64,000 bases of DNA from Aurantimicrobium sp. MWH-Uga1 (GTDB lineage: Bacteria > Actinomycetota > Actinomycetes > Actinomycetales > Microbacteriaceae), in NCBI RefSeq assembly GCF_003325955.1, contig NZ_CP030929.1:1178001-1242000 (forward strand). The letters run 5' to 3'. Positions 30,342 through 40,400 of the stretch are shown one piece after another. Position 1 is the stretch's first letter; the number at the start of each line of letters is the position of its first letter. The position numbers and the translations under genes are program-made. A model generated the notes under the pieces. The model was not told where the DNA came from. It did no database searches and saw only the letters and a program-made list of their open reading frames with translations.

Positions 30342-31768
30342 GTGTTTACCTTTCGGATAACGCCCATATCGCGCGCTAACAAATCTTCTTCTGTTTCACC
30401 GCGAACAATAACACGGGCAACACCATCTTTGACGGCAACTACTGGTGGCCTAGTGAGGTAGTTGTAATTGCTCGAAAGTGACCAGCAATACGCACCTGTT
30501 GCAGGTATTGCAAGTAAATCACCAGGCTTAACGTCCCCAGGAAGATAATCTGCATAAACCAGAATGTCTCCGGATTCACAGTGCTTTCCGGCAATGCGCA
30601 CCAATGCTGGTTCTGCATCTGATACTCGGTTCGCGATGCGAACCGAGTAATCAGCTCCATATAGAGCGGGGCGTGCGTTATCGCTCATTCCGCCGTCAAC
30701 ACTGACATATTTGCGGATAGCGAATTTTCCTGTGGGAGCACCGTTGTCGTCTACGACGTCAACTGAAACATCTTTGACAGTGCCCACTTCATACAAAGTG
30801 AAGGTAGACGTTCCAATCACTGCTCGACCTGGTTCAACACAGATAACCGGAATATCAATACCCAAGCGAGAACATTCAGCAGAGACCACAGAAGCAATTT
30901 CTTGAGCAATCTCTTCAATGGAGGTTGGCTTATCTGCAGGTGTGTAGGCAATACCAAAACCACCACCGAGGTTGAGCTCAGGCACTGGCCCTCCCTTGAG
31001 GAGTTCTGCATGAAGAGCCAGCAAACGTGCTGCTGATTCAGCAAAGCCGTCGGTGCCAAATATTTGGGAGCCGATGTGGCAGTGCAGGCCGACAAATTCC
31101 AGAGACTCGTGTGAACGAATTTCGGCCACCAAATCAGGGGCATCAGAGATAGTGACACCAAACTTCTGATCTTCATGTGCGGTGGCCAAAAAGCTGTGGG
31201 TGTGTGCGTGAACACCACTGTTGACGCGAAGGCGAACTCGTTGCTTCTTGCCAGCACGTCGAGCAGCATCTGCGATGCGACCAATTTCAATGAAGGAATC
31301 AATAACGATAGTTCCCACACCCACGTCGACTGCACGTTCGATCTCTGCTTGGGATTTGTTGTTTCCGTGAAGACCAACGCGGGAAGGATCAATTCCTGCA
31401 GCGAGCGCAACAGCAAGTTCTCCCCCACTGGCGACATCGACGTTGAGACCAGCCTCGGCAACCCAGCGAACAACTTCAGTGCACAGGAATGCTTTACCTG
31501 CGTAATAAACCTTGGCGCGTGTTCCAATTGCAGTGAAGACCAATTCAAAGGCGTTTCTTACTTCAACAGCTCTATTTCGAGCGTGTGCTTCGTCAATGAC
31601 ATAAAGCGGGGTTCCAAAATCTTGAGCCAATGTAGAAACATGTGCTCCAGCAACAAGTACTTCACCAGCACTGTTCCTGGTAACTGAAGAAGCCCAAACA
31701 CCATCAACCAGCTCGTTGGCATCAACGTCAGCATTAAGCCACGTTGGTGCAAGCGGGTGAGAAGCCAC
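30338..31768 (-). CDS. lysA: diaminopimelate decarboxylase
   Basis: A 476-residue fold-III PLP enzyme that decarboxylates meso-diaminopimelate to lysine. The PLP lysine is in VYYAGKAFLC near 92, and the glycine-rich phosphate loop is LNLGGGFGIAY near 246; the C-terminal barrel contains CESGDILVYADYLPG with the catalytic cysteine. First gene of lysA-hom-thrC-thrB. In other actinobacteria argS lies directly upstream; here the upstream neighbour is the left copy of a long inverted repeat, 118 bases away, and argS is 24 kb off. Confidence 0.97.
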   Translation of the reverse strand: MASHPLAPTWLNADVDANELVDGVWASSVTRNSAGEVLVAGAHVSTLAQDFGTPLYVIDEAHARNRAVEVRNAFELVFTAIGTRAKVYYAGKAFLCTEVVRWVAEAGLNVDVASGGELAVALAAGIDPSRVGLHGNNKSQAEIERAVDVGVGTIVIDSFIEIGRIADAARRAGKKQRVRLRVNSGVHAHTHSFLATAHEDQKFGVTISDAPDLVAEIRSHESLEFVGLHCHIGSQIFGTDGFAESAARLLALHAELLKGGPVPELNLGGGFGIAYTPADKPTSIEEIAQEIASVVSAECSRLGIDIPVICVEPGRAVIGTSTFTLYEVGTVKDVSVDVVDDNGAPTGKFAIRKYVSVDGGMSDNARPALYGADYSVRIANRVSDAEPALVRIAGKHCESGDILVYADYLPGDVKPGDLLAIPATGAYCWSLSSNYNYLTRPPVVAVKDGVARVIVRGETEEDLLARDMGVIRKVNT

Positions 31769-31886
31769 AAGTAAACCTCGGGTGAAGTGAAGCAGAGAAA
31801 TTCAACGAACAGAACCGGCTTGGTTCCTCATGACTTTCTTTGAGAGAGGGCCAAGTCACTTCTAATTCTATCTCCAGTGTTGACTG

Positions 31887-32828
31887 CTAGAGATATGACG
31901 GCAGTGTTCGCCTGATGCCCTCGTTTAGGTTCACAAACTTTTCGACATCAACAATTTCTGCAAGCCTGCTGATATTTGGTGCGCGGCGTAGGACACTTCC
32001 TACCGGAGCGTCAAAGTTTTTGACTTCTCCGCTCCAACCTGCTTCTTCCATGATGATCTGAGCTAAATCAATCATGTTGATCTCATTAGGTGAACCGATA
32101 TTGACAACCTCACCGACAGCGTTGTTAGCGACAGCAATAACACTGTCTATAGCGTCATCGATGTAAATGAAGCTTCTGGTGTTATTTGCTCCGTATAGTT
32201 CAAAAACACCATTTTTCCCACGTTCGATGAAATCAGGGATGACGTGGTGGATACCCATGTTTGGCCCGTAAGCATTATGGAAACGACCAACAACTGCTGG
32301 CGTGCCCAGTTCGACTGCTGCAGCAAAAACTGCTATTTCGCCGTGAAGTTTGGATCCACCATATGACCAGCGAACTTCTTTGGGATCTTGAATTCCCAGA
32401 GGAACATCCTCTTTGGTTGGTACTTCCCAACCAAACTTGGTTATGGAACTTGCATATGCTTCGGAAGAACCTGCATAGAAGAAGAACTCCAGTGGGTCAC
32501 GACCGTAACGTTCTAATAGTGTGATTGTTGGAATAGTTGAATGACGAACTACTTTCCATGGATCGCTGTAAAACTTTTGCGTACCGTTGAGTGCAGCCAT
32601 ATGGTACACACCGTCAACTGAGGGAAGCGTGGAAACAAATTCTTCGTTTGTCAGATCACCACGTAGGACTTCAATTCCGTCTATAGCTTCTAGTTCCACC
32701 ATTCGTGATTGTGAACCAACTTGCAGTTCAACATCCACCGCAACAACAGAATGTCCCTGCTCTGCAAGTTTTTTTACCAGATAAAAACCTAGAAAACCAC
32801 CCGAACCTGATACTAAATATTTAGACAA
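31887..32828 (-). CDS. NAD-dependent epimerase/dehydratase, repeat copy 1
   Basis: A 313-residue extended short-chain dehydrogenase. The NAD loop is GSGGFLG (8-14), and the catalytic tyrosine and lysine are Y156 and K160 in WSYGGSKLHG; FIYIDDAIDSVI and VNIGSPNEINM follow in the usual order. The protein is identical to the copy at 59079-60020. Coupled to a uronic-acid-forming dehydrogenase, it is likely a nucleotide-sugar epimerase or a UXS-like decarboxylase, but the substrate is not clear. It begins at TTG and overlaps the dehydrogenase gene by eight bases. Confidence 0.9.
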   Translation of the reverse strand: MSKYLVSGSGGFLGFYLVKKLAEQGHSVVAVDVELQVGSQSRMVELEAIDGIEVLRGDLTNEEFVSTLPSVDGVYHMAALNGTQKFYSDPWKVVRHSTIPTITLLERYGRDPLEFFFYAGSSEAYASSITKFGWEVPTKEDVPLGIQDPKEVRWSYGGSKLHGEIAVFAAAVELGTPAVVGRFHNAYGPNMGIHHVIPDFIERGKNGVFELYGANNTRSFIYIDDAIDSVIAVANNAVGEVVNIGSPNEINMIDLAQIIMEEAGWSGEVKNFDAPVGSVLRRAPNISRLAEIVDVEKFVNLNEGIRRTLPSYL

Positions 32829-34128
32829 GTGCGTCCTTTACATCGATAATTTTTCGCCCTAGGGGAATGAGGCGATTTCCCATTGAAGTGATCCGTTCGG
32901 CATCGAGTTGATTCCACAAATCAACAAACACGCGCCCTGGTTGTTCATTGCGTTCTAGTGCGGAATAAAACTCTTCGCTCGAAAAAAAACGATGATTTGT
33001 TTGAATCAACACAACATCGGATTTCAAAGCTTCATCGAGCTCGTCGAAATGAATCCCCATTTTCTGAGCGTCTGTCACAGAAACCAATGGGTCCCAGCCA
33101 GCCACATCAGTGACAGAGTATTTCGATTTCATAGCTTGAGCGAAGTCACCAGCTAATGACCCACGTGTGTCAGAAGTTGCTGGCCTGCCCTTAAATGCCA
33201 ACCCAAGAATCGACACTTTGGGTGTGTGAGAGTTCATATCCGGGAGTAAGGAATTTACAACATGAGAAACAATGAATTCATTAGTTTTACGCCCTTGCAT
33301 TGCTAGCGGAACCTCAACACCAAGCACATCAGCAGAATTGGAAAGAATGTACGCATCCTTTTCCAAACACGGACCAGCTACTGGCCCAGGTAACGCCACA
33401 TTCATTCGGTCATAACCGTAATTACATGCACGCACTACGTCGTAAACATCTACACCGGACTGATCCGCAAAGTAGGCAAGTTCATTGGCGAACGCAAAAG
33501 AAACGTCGCGGAAAGTGTTACTCGCAAGTTTGGCTAACTCTGCAGCTTCCGCAGAATGCACAGGAACAATCTCAACACCCAAACGTGCAAACAATTCAGA
33601 CGCCAGCTGTGTGGAATTCTCATCAATTCCACCCACAATTTGAGGCAACGAAGAAAGCTCAGCTAAGGCTTTGCCCTCAATGGTCCTTTCAGGAGCCATC
33701 GCGACAGCATATTTTTTCCCGGAATCCTTCAATATTGGTTCAGCGATAGTGCGTGTAGTACCGACACGAACTGTGGAACGCAGAACAGTCAATGCTCCAT
33801 CAGGCATAACATCAGCAACGGCAGAAACTGCAGATTTCAAGTCCTCTAAATACACACTGCCGTTCTTAACCGGAGTGCCAACAGTAATCACATAAGAATC
33901 CGCAACCGGCGTCCCATCCTCCAAGGAAAAAGGCACCAATTTCCCCCGGGAAACAACAGCCTGAATAGCCTCATCAAGACCAAATTCATGGAAAGGAGAT
34001 TGCCCAGAAGCAATGAGATCAACAACATCCTGACTACGCTCTGAACCTGCAACACGCAGCCCCGCAGAAGCTAAAGCAGTAGCCAAAGTCAAGCCAACAT
34101 AACCCAAACCAACAACACAGACATCAAA
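31891..34128. repeat. 2,238-bp inverted repeat, left copy
   Basis: This stretch is the reverse complement of 57779-60016. The lengths agree to the base, the two encoded proteins are identical, and the out-of-frame translations match too, which indicates near-perfect or perfect DNA identity. It runs from the eighth codon of the dehydrogenase to the last codon of the epimerase. Beyond both edges the sequence differs between copies. Confidence 0.95.
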
Positions 34129-34149
34129 TGGATCACTCAAATTTTGCAT
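32821..34149 (-). CDS. WecC-like nucleotide-sugar dehydrogenase, repeat copy 1
   Basis: A 442-residue enzyme of the UDP-glucose/GDP-mannose dehydrogenase family: NAD loop VVGLGYVGL (12-20), the lysine of ELAKLASNTFRD (K207) and the catalytic cysteine C261 in PGPVAGPCLEKDAYIL. The GPCLEKDAY form and overall length suggest the UDP-ManNAc (WecC) or UDP-GlcNAc dehydrogenase branch, which oxidises C6 twice to a uronic acid. From residue 8 it is identical to the copy at 57755-59086; the first seven residues (MQNLSDP) differ. The gene starts four bases after the FkbM gene and probably shares its message. Confidence 0.92.
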   Translation of the reverse strand: MQNLSDPFDVCVVGLGYVGLTLATALASAGLRVAGSERSQDVVDLIASGQSPFHEFGLDEAIQAVVSRGKLVPFSLEDGTPVADSYVITVGTPVKNGSVYLEDLKSAVSAVADVMPDGALTVLRSTVRVGTTRTIAEPILKDSGKKYAVAMAPERTIEGKALAELSSLPQIVGGIDENSTQLASELFARLGVEIVPVHSAEAAELAKLASNTFRDVSFAFANELAYFADQSGVDVYDVVRACNYGYDRMNVALPGPVAGPCLEKDAYILSNSADVLGVEVPLAMQGRKTNEFIVSHVVNSLLPDMNSHTPKVSILGLAFKGRPATSDTRGSLAGDFAQAMKSKYSVTDVAGWDPLVSVTDAQKMGIHFDELDEALKSDVVLIQTNHRFFSSEEFYSALERNEQPGRVFVDLWNQLDAERITSMGNRLIPLGRKIIDVKDALV

Positions 34150-34153
34150 GTGC

Positions 34154-35059
34154 TTAACGACCTCGTTTCAATGATTTGAATAGGTTTGATAGTTTTCTTA
34201 GAGGCAAGGTCCATCTCCAGGAATTGCTTTGTAAAACCTCTTGCAATACAAATGAGCTGTTTTTTTCTGATTGAAGTTTGATATTCAACTCTTCATTGAG
34301 TTTCTGTAGGTTGTCTAGCTCAGTTTTCAAGTTCTCAATCGATTGCTCATGAATGGCTAGACGTTCTTGGCAGCTAAATTCGCTTTGTCGAATAAATCCG
34401 TCGAAAATATTCGGCGGAAATCGGAAGAGGTCCAATAAATCCTTGTGCCGCCTATCTAAATAGAAGCGGTTTAGTCCATCTTCATAAACAAATAAATAAT
34501 CATTCTGAAGCAGTATTTGTTCTGATTCGAAGTAGGTATCGATTTGAGTCATTGGGTAGGTTGCTTCAATAAGAACTATCCATGGGCGAAATCGGTTCCA
34601 ATCGTTACCACTTAAAACTTTTGATTCATAACCCTCGACGTCAACCTTAAGGAAATGTATTTCCAGAATGTTTTCAATTGAAGAGAACAATTGAGACAGT
34701 GTCTCGCATTCAACTTGAATTTCTGTGTACCCGATCCCAGAAGACCCGTGCGTTTGTGCTACGGACTCATCAAGGGTAGATAAGCCTGAATTATCAAGGA
34801 TCTTAAGGGTTGAAAACCCTGGTTCGTCTGAAATAGCAATACATCTGTTTATGTCTTCAACACGACTTGATAAAAACTCCGCGAACGCTTGTGGGTTTGG
34901 CTCTACATTGACACCTCTCCAACCAGAGTCGTAAAAGTATTTGGTTACCGAATCGATATGTGGAGACCAAGCACCAATGTCGACGTAAAATCCTCTCTCG
35001 ACAGTTGAAAGAGCCCTAGCAAGGATTACATCTTCGAAATTTTGGGCGTAAGAAATCAC
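34154..35059 (-). CDS. FkbM-family methyltransferase with C-terminal coiled coil
   Basis: A 301-residue protein. Residues 1-200 form the FkbM-type SAM methyltransferase: SYAQNFEDVILARAL at the start, GFYVDIGAWSPHIDSVT as the SAM loop, VNVEPNPQAF, and LKVDVEGYESKVLSG. About 235-275 is a heptad-like coiled coil (ENLKTELDNLQKLNEELN), then a basic tail with the SNSWRWTLPLR motif often found at the ends of surface-polysaccharide enzymes. It probably methylates a sugar hydroxyl. It sits directly upstream of the repeated dehydrogenase gene, which shares its direction. It is AT-rich. Confidence 0.87.
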   Translation of the reverse strand: MISYAQNFEDVILARALSTVERGFYVDIGAWSPHIDSVTKYFYDSGWRGVNVEPNPQAFAEFLSSRVEDINRCIAISDEPGFSTLKILDNSGLSTLDESVAQTHGSSGIGYTEIQVECETLSQLFSSIENILEIHFLKVDVEGYESKVLSGNDWNRFRPWIVLIEATYPMTQIDTYFESEQILLQNDYLFVYEDGLNRFYLDRRHKDLLDLFRFPPNIFDGFIRQSEFSCQERLAIHEQSIENLKTELDNLQKLNEELNIKLQSEKNSSFVLQEVLQSNSWRWTLPLRKLSNLFKSLKRGR

Positions 35060-35155
35060 GTTCAGCCCCCTGATATTTCAAATGATAATTTTGTGATTTC
35101 ACTCAATGTACCATTTATGGGATATTTGAAACGAAAAGTATTTCTTGGGGGGAAA

Positions 35156-36565
35156 ATGAAAAAGGTCTTGTACGACTTAAGTATTGGTCACAGAACCATG
35201 GGGTTCTCGGGCATTCCACAGGATTCTCGAGTGCTATTTCAAACTTTATCTAAATGTGGTGAATTCGAAACCACGGGGCTGGTTTTGCCTTCTGTGACAA
35301 GATTTCTCGAGGACAAAAATCTTTCTGCAGTCGCGAAACAAGCACTTCTTCTTGCAGATGGTCTAAACGAACCAGGGATTTCACTTGACGCTTCAGTAAT
35401 TGAGAAATTACTCAAAAGACATGGCCAAAAATACAGAACATATGTGAGGTCATTCTGGAGCTCAAGAGGCGTTGAAAAACTTGATAAACAGCTCAACGAC
35501 GTGGTGTGGCGAAATTATTTCCAGTCGACTCTTCCACCTAACGAATTCGAAAATATATTAAATCACCAATTCAAATTCACCTTCATGGGGCGAGATCAAA
35601 CAGTATTTAGGACTCTCAACAATTTTTCATCACCAAAACTAAATACTAAAGGCTTTGACTATTTCATTACTCAGGATTCATTAACCATAAATTTGAACCC
35701 TCAAACCAAACATATAGTTCGCTATCACGATGGACTACCAGTGTTAGCTGCCGATACGATGCACGCGCTTAACACTAGATTGCATGCAAAAAATTTAAGC
35801 AGAGCAAAAAGCGATTCAATATACGTTTGTAACTCTCCCAGCGCATTATCGGATTTGAATATTCTTGAACCTCGACTTGCTGAAAATGCCGTCGTGATTC
35901 CATACACTTTGCCTGATCTTCCGGATTTTTCTGGAAATCTTGAGATCGCAGTCGCAGACATAATGACAATGAGGGAATCAGAATTTAGCCGTAGGGTTCG
36001 AGGCACCTCAAAGGACAAAAAACCGGTTTCAGTTTCAAAACCTTACATTATGTCGCTTGCCACCATTGAACCCAGAAAAAACTACGAAACACTTATTCAT
36101 GCTTGGCGTCGTCTACGACACAAGACGGGAATTGACGTCAATCTCATGATTGTTGGAAAACCTGGATGGAAATATGAAAAAACGCTCATTGCAATGGAGC
36201 CATTTGTGCGTGAGGGTGAACTTATTCACCTTGAAAGCGTGGCACAGTCTGAGTTAGTGCCTCTCTACCGCAAAGCTGCAATGTTTGTCTTTCCCTCAAT
36301 GGGAGAAGGCTTTGGCCTCCCCCCTATTGAAGCTATGCGTTGTGGAACTCCTACACTTATGAGCGATATTCCTGCGCATAGATATTCGGGAGGTAGCGGA
36401 GCAAGGTTTTTCAACCCCTACGATGTCGAAGAACTTTCGATACTAATGGAACGCGTACTAAGTTCCAATGCTTTTGCTCGAGAACTCGAGGATGATGCCA
36501 AAAGAAATAGCAACAGATTCACTGACGAAAACAATATCCCCCTCTGGAACGAGTTACTCAAGTAG
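35156..36565 (+). CDS. family 4 glycosyltransferase
   Basis: The ATG at 35156 with GGGGGGAAA just before it is chosen over upstream in-frame starts that overlap the divergent FkbM gene. The product has 469 residues. The N-terminal half is variable; the C-terminal GT-B donor domain has YIMSLATIEPRKNYETLI, VNLMIVGKPGW, VFPSMGEGFGLPPIEAMRCG with the E-x7-E motif, and SDIPAHRYSGG. Retaining mannosyl- or rhamnosyltransferases have this pattern. It heads the plus-strand block leading to rfbC and rfbA. Confidence 0.9.
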   Translation: MKKVLYDLSIGHRTMGFSGIPQDSRVLFQTLSKCGEFETTGLVLPSVTRFLEDKNLSAVAKQALLLADGLNEPGISLDASVIEKLLKRHGQKYRTYVRSFWSSRGVEKLDKQLNDVVWRNYFQSTLPPNEFENILNHQFKFTFMGRDQTVFRTLNNFSSPKLNTKGFDYFITQDSLTINLNPQTKHIVRYHDGLPVLAADTMHALNTRLHAKNLSRAKSDSIYVCNSPSALSDLNILEPRLAENAVVIPYTLPDLPDFSGNLEIAVADIMTMRESEFSRRVRGTSKDKKPVSVSKPYIMSLATIEPRKNYETLIHAWRRLRHKTGIDVNLMIVGKPGWKYEKTLIAMEPFVREGELIHLESVAQSELVPLYRKAAMFVFPSMGEGFGLPPIEAMRCGTPTLMSDIPAHRYSGGSGARFFNPYDVEELSILMERVLSSNAFARELEDDAKRNSNRFTDENNIPLWNELLK

Positions 36566-36621
36566 ATGTCTCTACTACCCTTATCAATATCGACTCTTAT
36601 AGAGAGATATATCCTTGAACT

Positions 36622-37194
36622 GTGACTATTAACGAACTAGGTATTCGCGGCTCCTACAAAATTGAAAATACTATTTATGCTGATTTAAGGGGGTCTTTTG
36701 CGGAGTGGTTCCGTGCGGATTATTTCAATGAGGCCACGGGTAGAGAACTTGACTTGAAGCAAGGAAACATTTCTGTATCCAAAAAAGGTGTAGTCAGAGG
36801 AATACACTTTGCCGATGTCCCACCAGGGCAAGCAAAATACGTAACTTGTCCTTATGGTTCAATAATCGACTTCATTGTTGATATTCGTGTGGGTTCTCCG
36901 ACCTTCGGGCAATGGGAAGCTGTAGAAGTAAATTCAAAGCTCAGAAATGCTGTTTTCCTTAGTGAAGGCTTAGGGCATGCTTTTGTTTCTCTTCAGGACG
37001 AAACAGTAGTGAGCTACCTAGTTACTGACACTTTCAAGCCTGATCGTGAACATGGGATCAATCCTCTTGACCCGGATCTCAATATTGACTTTGGGTTACC
37101 TACTGAACAACTTCTTTTTTCTGAGAAAGATAAAGAAGCACCATCGCTGAAGGATGCGTTGAATGCGGGCTTGCTTCCAAAGTGGCTTGGTTGA
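36622..37194 (+). CDS. rfbC: dTDP-4-dehydrorhamnose 3,5-epimerase
   Basis: A 190-residue cupin enzyme (RmlC) converting dTDP-4-keto-6-deoxyglucose to dTDP-4-keto-rhamnose. Catalytic-histidine motif VVRGIHF, then GSIIDFIVDIRVGSPTFG, and LGHAFVSLQDETVVSYLVTD with the tyrosine, in the family order. It starts at GTG. It precedes rfbA by 72 bases. RmlB and RmlD, needed before and after it, are not present in the window. Confidence 0.95.
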   Translation: MTINELGIRGSYKIENTIYADLRGSFAEWFRADYFNEATGRELDLKQGNISVSKKGVVRGIHFADVPPGQAKYVTCPYGSIIDFIVDIRVGSPTFGQWEAVEVNSKLRNAVFLSEGLGHAFVSLQDETVVSYLVTDTFKPDREHGINPLDPDLNIDFGLPTEQLLFSEKDKEAPSLKDALNAGLLPKWLG

Positions 37195-37266
37195 ATTAAA
37201 CCGGATATCGAAACCAGCTTCAGATAGGTTCCGATAAACTGGATTTATCCACATTGTTAGGGGAAG

Positions 37267-38145
37267 TTGTTGCGCGGCATTATCTTGGCCGGTGGGTCTG
37301 GAACCAGACTCTGGCCTATTACCAAGGGCATTTCTAAACAACTAATGCCCATCTATGACAAGCCGATGGTTTACTACCCCCTCTCAACTTTGATGATGGC
37401 TGGTATCCGTGAAGTTCTCGTCATCACAACACCTGAATATCATGACCAGTTCAAAGCACTACTGGGTGACGGTTCTTCACTGGGGATGTCACTTGAGTAT
37501 GCGGTACAGCCTTCACCTGACGGATTAGCCCAAGCATTTATCATCGGCGAAGATTTTATTGGAGATGAGAGTGTTGCACTCGTTCTAGGCGACAACATTT
37601 TCCATGGAGCTGGTTTAGGAACTTCGCTCTCAGACAACACTGACGTGGATGGCGGTTTGATTTTTGCCTACCATGTCTCAGATCCCACAAGCTATGGCGT
37701 CGTTGAATTCGACTCAGAGTTGCGTGCGGTGTCTATCGAAGAGAAACCCAAAAACCCGAAGAGTAATTATGCTGTTCCAGGTTTGTACTTCTACGACAAT
37801 GACGTAATTAGCATTGCGCACAGCATCAAGCCAAGTGCCCGGGGTGAGCTCGAAATTAGTTCGATTAATGCTCATTACCTAAAAATGAACAGACTTAGTG
37901 TTCAGGTTCTTGATCGTGGAACAGCTTGGTTGGATACTGGAACCTTTGAATCAATGATGCAAGCTTCGGAATATGTACGTGTCATTGAGGATCGCCAAGG
38001 CTTCAAAATAGGATGCATTGAAGAAATAGCTTGGAGAAATGGCTGGATTACAACCAGCCAACTTGAAGAATTGGCGGCACCATTGATCAAAAGTGGATAT
38101 GGACAATATCTTCAGCAGCTCACTGAAACTTACAGTGCACTGTGA
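37267..38145 (+). CDS. rfbA: glucose-1-phosphate thymidylyltransferase
   Basis: A 292-residue RmlA that makes dTDP-glucose from dTTP and glucose-1-phosphate. The signature [18 protein letters not shown] is at the start (residues 4-21), followed by [18 protein letters not shown] and VLGDNIFHG. It starts at TTG (37267 or 37270) with AGGGGA before it. It feeds both the rhamnose/6-deoxytalose branch (rfbC, 39326 epimerase) and the Fuc4N branch (aminotransferase at 21782). Its stop overlaps the start of the acyltransferase. Confidence 0.96.
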   Translation: MLRGIILAGGSGTRLWPITKGISKQLMPIYDKPMVYYPLSTLMMAGIREVLVITTPEYHDQFKALLGDGSSLGMSLEYAVQPSPDGLAQAFIIGEDFIGDESVALVLGDNIFHGAGLGTSLSDNTDVDGGLIFAYHVSDPTSYGVVEFDSELRAVSIEEKPKNPKSNYAVPGLYFYDNDVISIAHSIKPSARGELEISSINAHYLKMNRLSVQVLDRGTAWLDTGTFESMMQASEYVRVIEDRQGFKIGCIEEIAWRNGWITTSQLEELAAPLIKSGYGQYLQQLTETYSAL

Positions 38146-39326
38146 GTGAGTCGACGCCCCTGGCCTCTGGGAAATCTGTATCCAATTTTGTATCCATCTC
38201 ACAGGCGCTTAACGGTCACAACAACTCGCTAGGAATTATTCGCCTCATTCTTGCCAGCCTGGTTATTGTTGATCACGCCTTTCCTCTTGGCGGGTTTGGA
38301 AAAGATCCATTCTGGGCTCTTACGCGCGGACAAGCCTCACTAGGCAGTCTTGCAGTGGCAGGGTTTTTTGCGGTCAGTGGTTATCTGATTGCAAAAAGCG
38401 GAATGTCAGGTGACGTTGTTCAATTCATGTGGCGTAGGACAATTCGAATTTTTCCTGCCTATTGGTTAGTACTTCTCGTAACTGCATTCCTCGTTGCACC
38501 CATGATCTGGGTTGCAGGAGGTCAACAACTTCTCGATTATTTTTCTTTTGCTCCCAACGGACCCGTTTACTACTTCACAGCTAACTGGACTTTGAGCATT
38601 GGTACTTACGGCATTTATGACCTTCTAGCGGCAACAACTCCGTATGGAAGAGAAGTAGGTGCCAGCGCCTTCAACGGTTCGTTGTGGACCTTGATTTATG
38701 AGTGGCGTGCATACTTAATCATTGCTGCTCTTGTTGCCTTCGGCTTACTGACACGGGCACGCCTAATCGTGCCCATGCTTGCTATTTTCTTTTTTATTCT
38801 GCAGTTATTGGCAGCTCTGAACTGGGACATAGTGGTCGCGCTAGTGCCAACATTTATGGCTGATCAATACATGATTACCTTAGGTTTTACCTTCTTAGTG
38901 GGATCAGTGTTTGCCGTCTATTCCAAGCAGGTAGTTTTTGACGACCGCTTAGGAATCTTCACTGGCCTGCTCGCTCTAGCCACACTGCGCTTTGGTGGTT
39001 TCTCCACAATGGGAACAATCGCTGCTGTGTATTTCATCCTTTATCTTGCTGCTCGGCTACCCAAATCGTTCCAATGGATCGGCCAAAAGAATGATTACTC
39101 CTATGGCGTTTACATTTATGGCTTCTTAGTCCAACAGGTACTTGCCTTCATGGGTGTATATCAATGGGGTTTCTTCCCCTATGTGATTCTTTCATGGATT
39201 GTCACAATGGGTTGTGCGTGGCTAAGTTGGCACATTCTTGAAAAACATGCACTTTCTCTCAAGGACTGGGGCCCTGGACGGGGTGTTCGCTTCTGGTACG
39301 AGCGCATTCGAAACGGCAAAAAGTAA
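38142..39326 (+). CDS. acyltransferase family 3 membrane protein (OafA-like)
   Basis: A 394-residue protein with about ten membrane helices. Family marks are the N-terminal [19 protein letters not shown] with the conserved Arg and His, [16 protein letters not shown] and [12 protein letters not shown]. These enzymes add acetyl or other acyl groups to sugars of surface polysaccharides. It starts at a GTG that overlaps the rfbA stop and ends in TAATG shared with the next gene, so it is part of the same operon. It lacks an extra SGNH domain. Confidence 0.92.
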   Translation: MSESTPLASGKSVSNFVSISQALNGHNNSLGIIRLILASLVIVDHAFPLGGFGKDPFWALTRGQASLGSLAVAGFFAVSGYLIAKSGMSGDVVQFMWRRTIRIFPAYWLVLLVTAFLVAPMIWVAGGQQLLDYFSFAPNGPVYYFTANWTLSIGTYGIYDLLAATTPYGREVGASAFNGSLWTLIYEWRAYLIIAALVAFGLLTRARLIVPMLAIFFFILQLLAALNWDIVVALVPTFMADQYMITLGFTFLVGSVFAVYSKQVVFDDRLGIFTGLLALATLRFGGFSTMGTIAAVYFILYLAARLPKSFQWIGQKNDYSYGVYIYGFLVQQVLAFMGVYQWGFFPYVILSWIVTMGCAWLSWHILEKHALSLKDWGPGRGVRFWYERIRNGKK

Positions 39327-40399
39327 TGAATCTAGGAAATGTTCTTGTAACTGGCGGAGCAGGTTTCATTGGGTGCGCACTGTCAAACCAATTGGCAATG
39401 CATGCCGAAAGGTGGGTCGTTCTCGACTCACTTCACCCACAAGTCCATGAAAACCAAGTGAGACCAACAGCATTGCATGAAAGTGCAGAGCTGATTATTG
39501 GTGACGTCGTCGATGAAAAGATTTGGGAAAATATCTTTGACGATTTTGCCCCAGACCTAGTGATACATCTTGCTGCGGAAACCGGGACAGCACAGTCAAT
39601 GTATGAGTCAAGCCGTCATGCGCTTGTCAACGTTGTCGGTACAACTAGGTTGATGGATGCTTTTGGGAAAGCTCAGATTTTTCCACAACAGGTTATTTTG
39701 ACGAGTAGTCGTGCTGTCTATGGAGAAGGACGGTGGCAAACGTCTGATGGTATAGCAGAATACCCAGGTATCAGATCTAAACAACAACTTGAATCCGGGC
39801 AATGGGACTTTTCAGAATTAAGCCCAGTTCCTTCCGCAGCACAAGAAACATGGCCGCACCCCACAAGTGTCTATGGCTCAACAAAACTTGATCAAGAACA
39901 TTTGCTTTCTTCTTGGGGCGCAGCAAACAATGTGCCCATCACAATCTTAAGATTGCAAAATGTTTACGGGCCGGGCCAGTCCTTGTCGAATCCCTATACG
40001 GGAATTGTTTCCTTGTTCTCTCAACTGGCGAGAAATGGAAAATCAATTCCCCTTTATGAAGATGGAAATATAGTTCGTGATTTTGTGCTGATCGATGATG
40101 TCGTGTCTGCGCTTGTTGCAGCCTCCCAACTTCAACAAAAGGAAGCAGTCTTAACCTGTGATGTTGGTTCGGGTGTGCCCACAACTATTTCTAAAGTGGC
40201 AACGTGGCTGAGTGACTTCTACGACGCTAAGCCACCCCACGTAACAGGTCAATTTAGGGAGGGTGATGTTAGATACGCAGCTTGCAACATCGACCCCACG
40301 ATCCAGCTTCTTGGCTGGAAGCCGCATCACAACCTAGAAGAGGGGCTACTCAAGCTTCAACAATGGCTTCAAGATGAGTTATCAGCCAAGGGGTTATGA
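39326..40399 (+). CDS. NAD-dependent epimerase, dTDP-L-rhamnose 4-epimerase-like
   Basis: A 357-residue extended SDR. NAD loop VTGGAGFIG near 8-16; active site TSSRAVYGEG and TSVYGSTKLDQE; the marks SLHPQVH near residue 37, AAETGTAQSMYE and NVYGPGQSLSNPYTGI match the WbiB/Tal enzymes that turn dTDP-L-rhamnose into dTDP-6-deoxy-L-talose. I therefore propose that product, with moderate certainty; a rhamnose or other 4-epimerase is the alternative. It follows the acyltransferase and precedes two glycosyltransferases with overlapping ends. Confidence 0.85.
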   Translation: MNLGNVLVTGGAGFIGCALSNQLAMHAERWVVLDSLHPQVHENQVRPTALHESAELIIGDVVDEKIWENIFDDFAPDLVIHLAAETGTAQSMYESSRHALVNVVGTTRLMDAFGKAQIFPQQVILTSSRAVYGEGRWQTSDGIAEYPGIRSKQQLESGQWDFSELSPVPSAAQETWPHPTSVYGSTKLDQEHLLSSWGAANNVPITILRLQNVYGPGQSLSNPYTGIVSLFSQLARNGKSIPLYEDGNIVRDFVLIDDVVSALVAASQLQQKEAVLTCDVGSGVPTTISKVATWLSDFYDAKPPHVTGQFREGDVRYAACNIDPTIQLLGWKPHHNLEEGLLKLQQWLQDELSAKGL

Positions 40400-40400
40400 A

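Noticed and set aside
30817..31548. Long alternative frame inside lysA
   Set aside because: Composition is implausible for a protein (runs of Leu, Ser, Val) and lysA is certain.
31769..31886. Lysine riboswitch upstream of lysA
   Set aside because: Only 118 bases, with none of the conserved helices recognisable.
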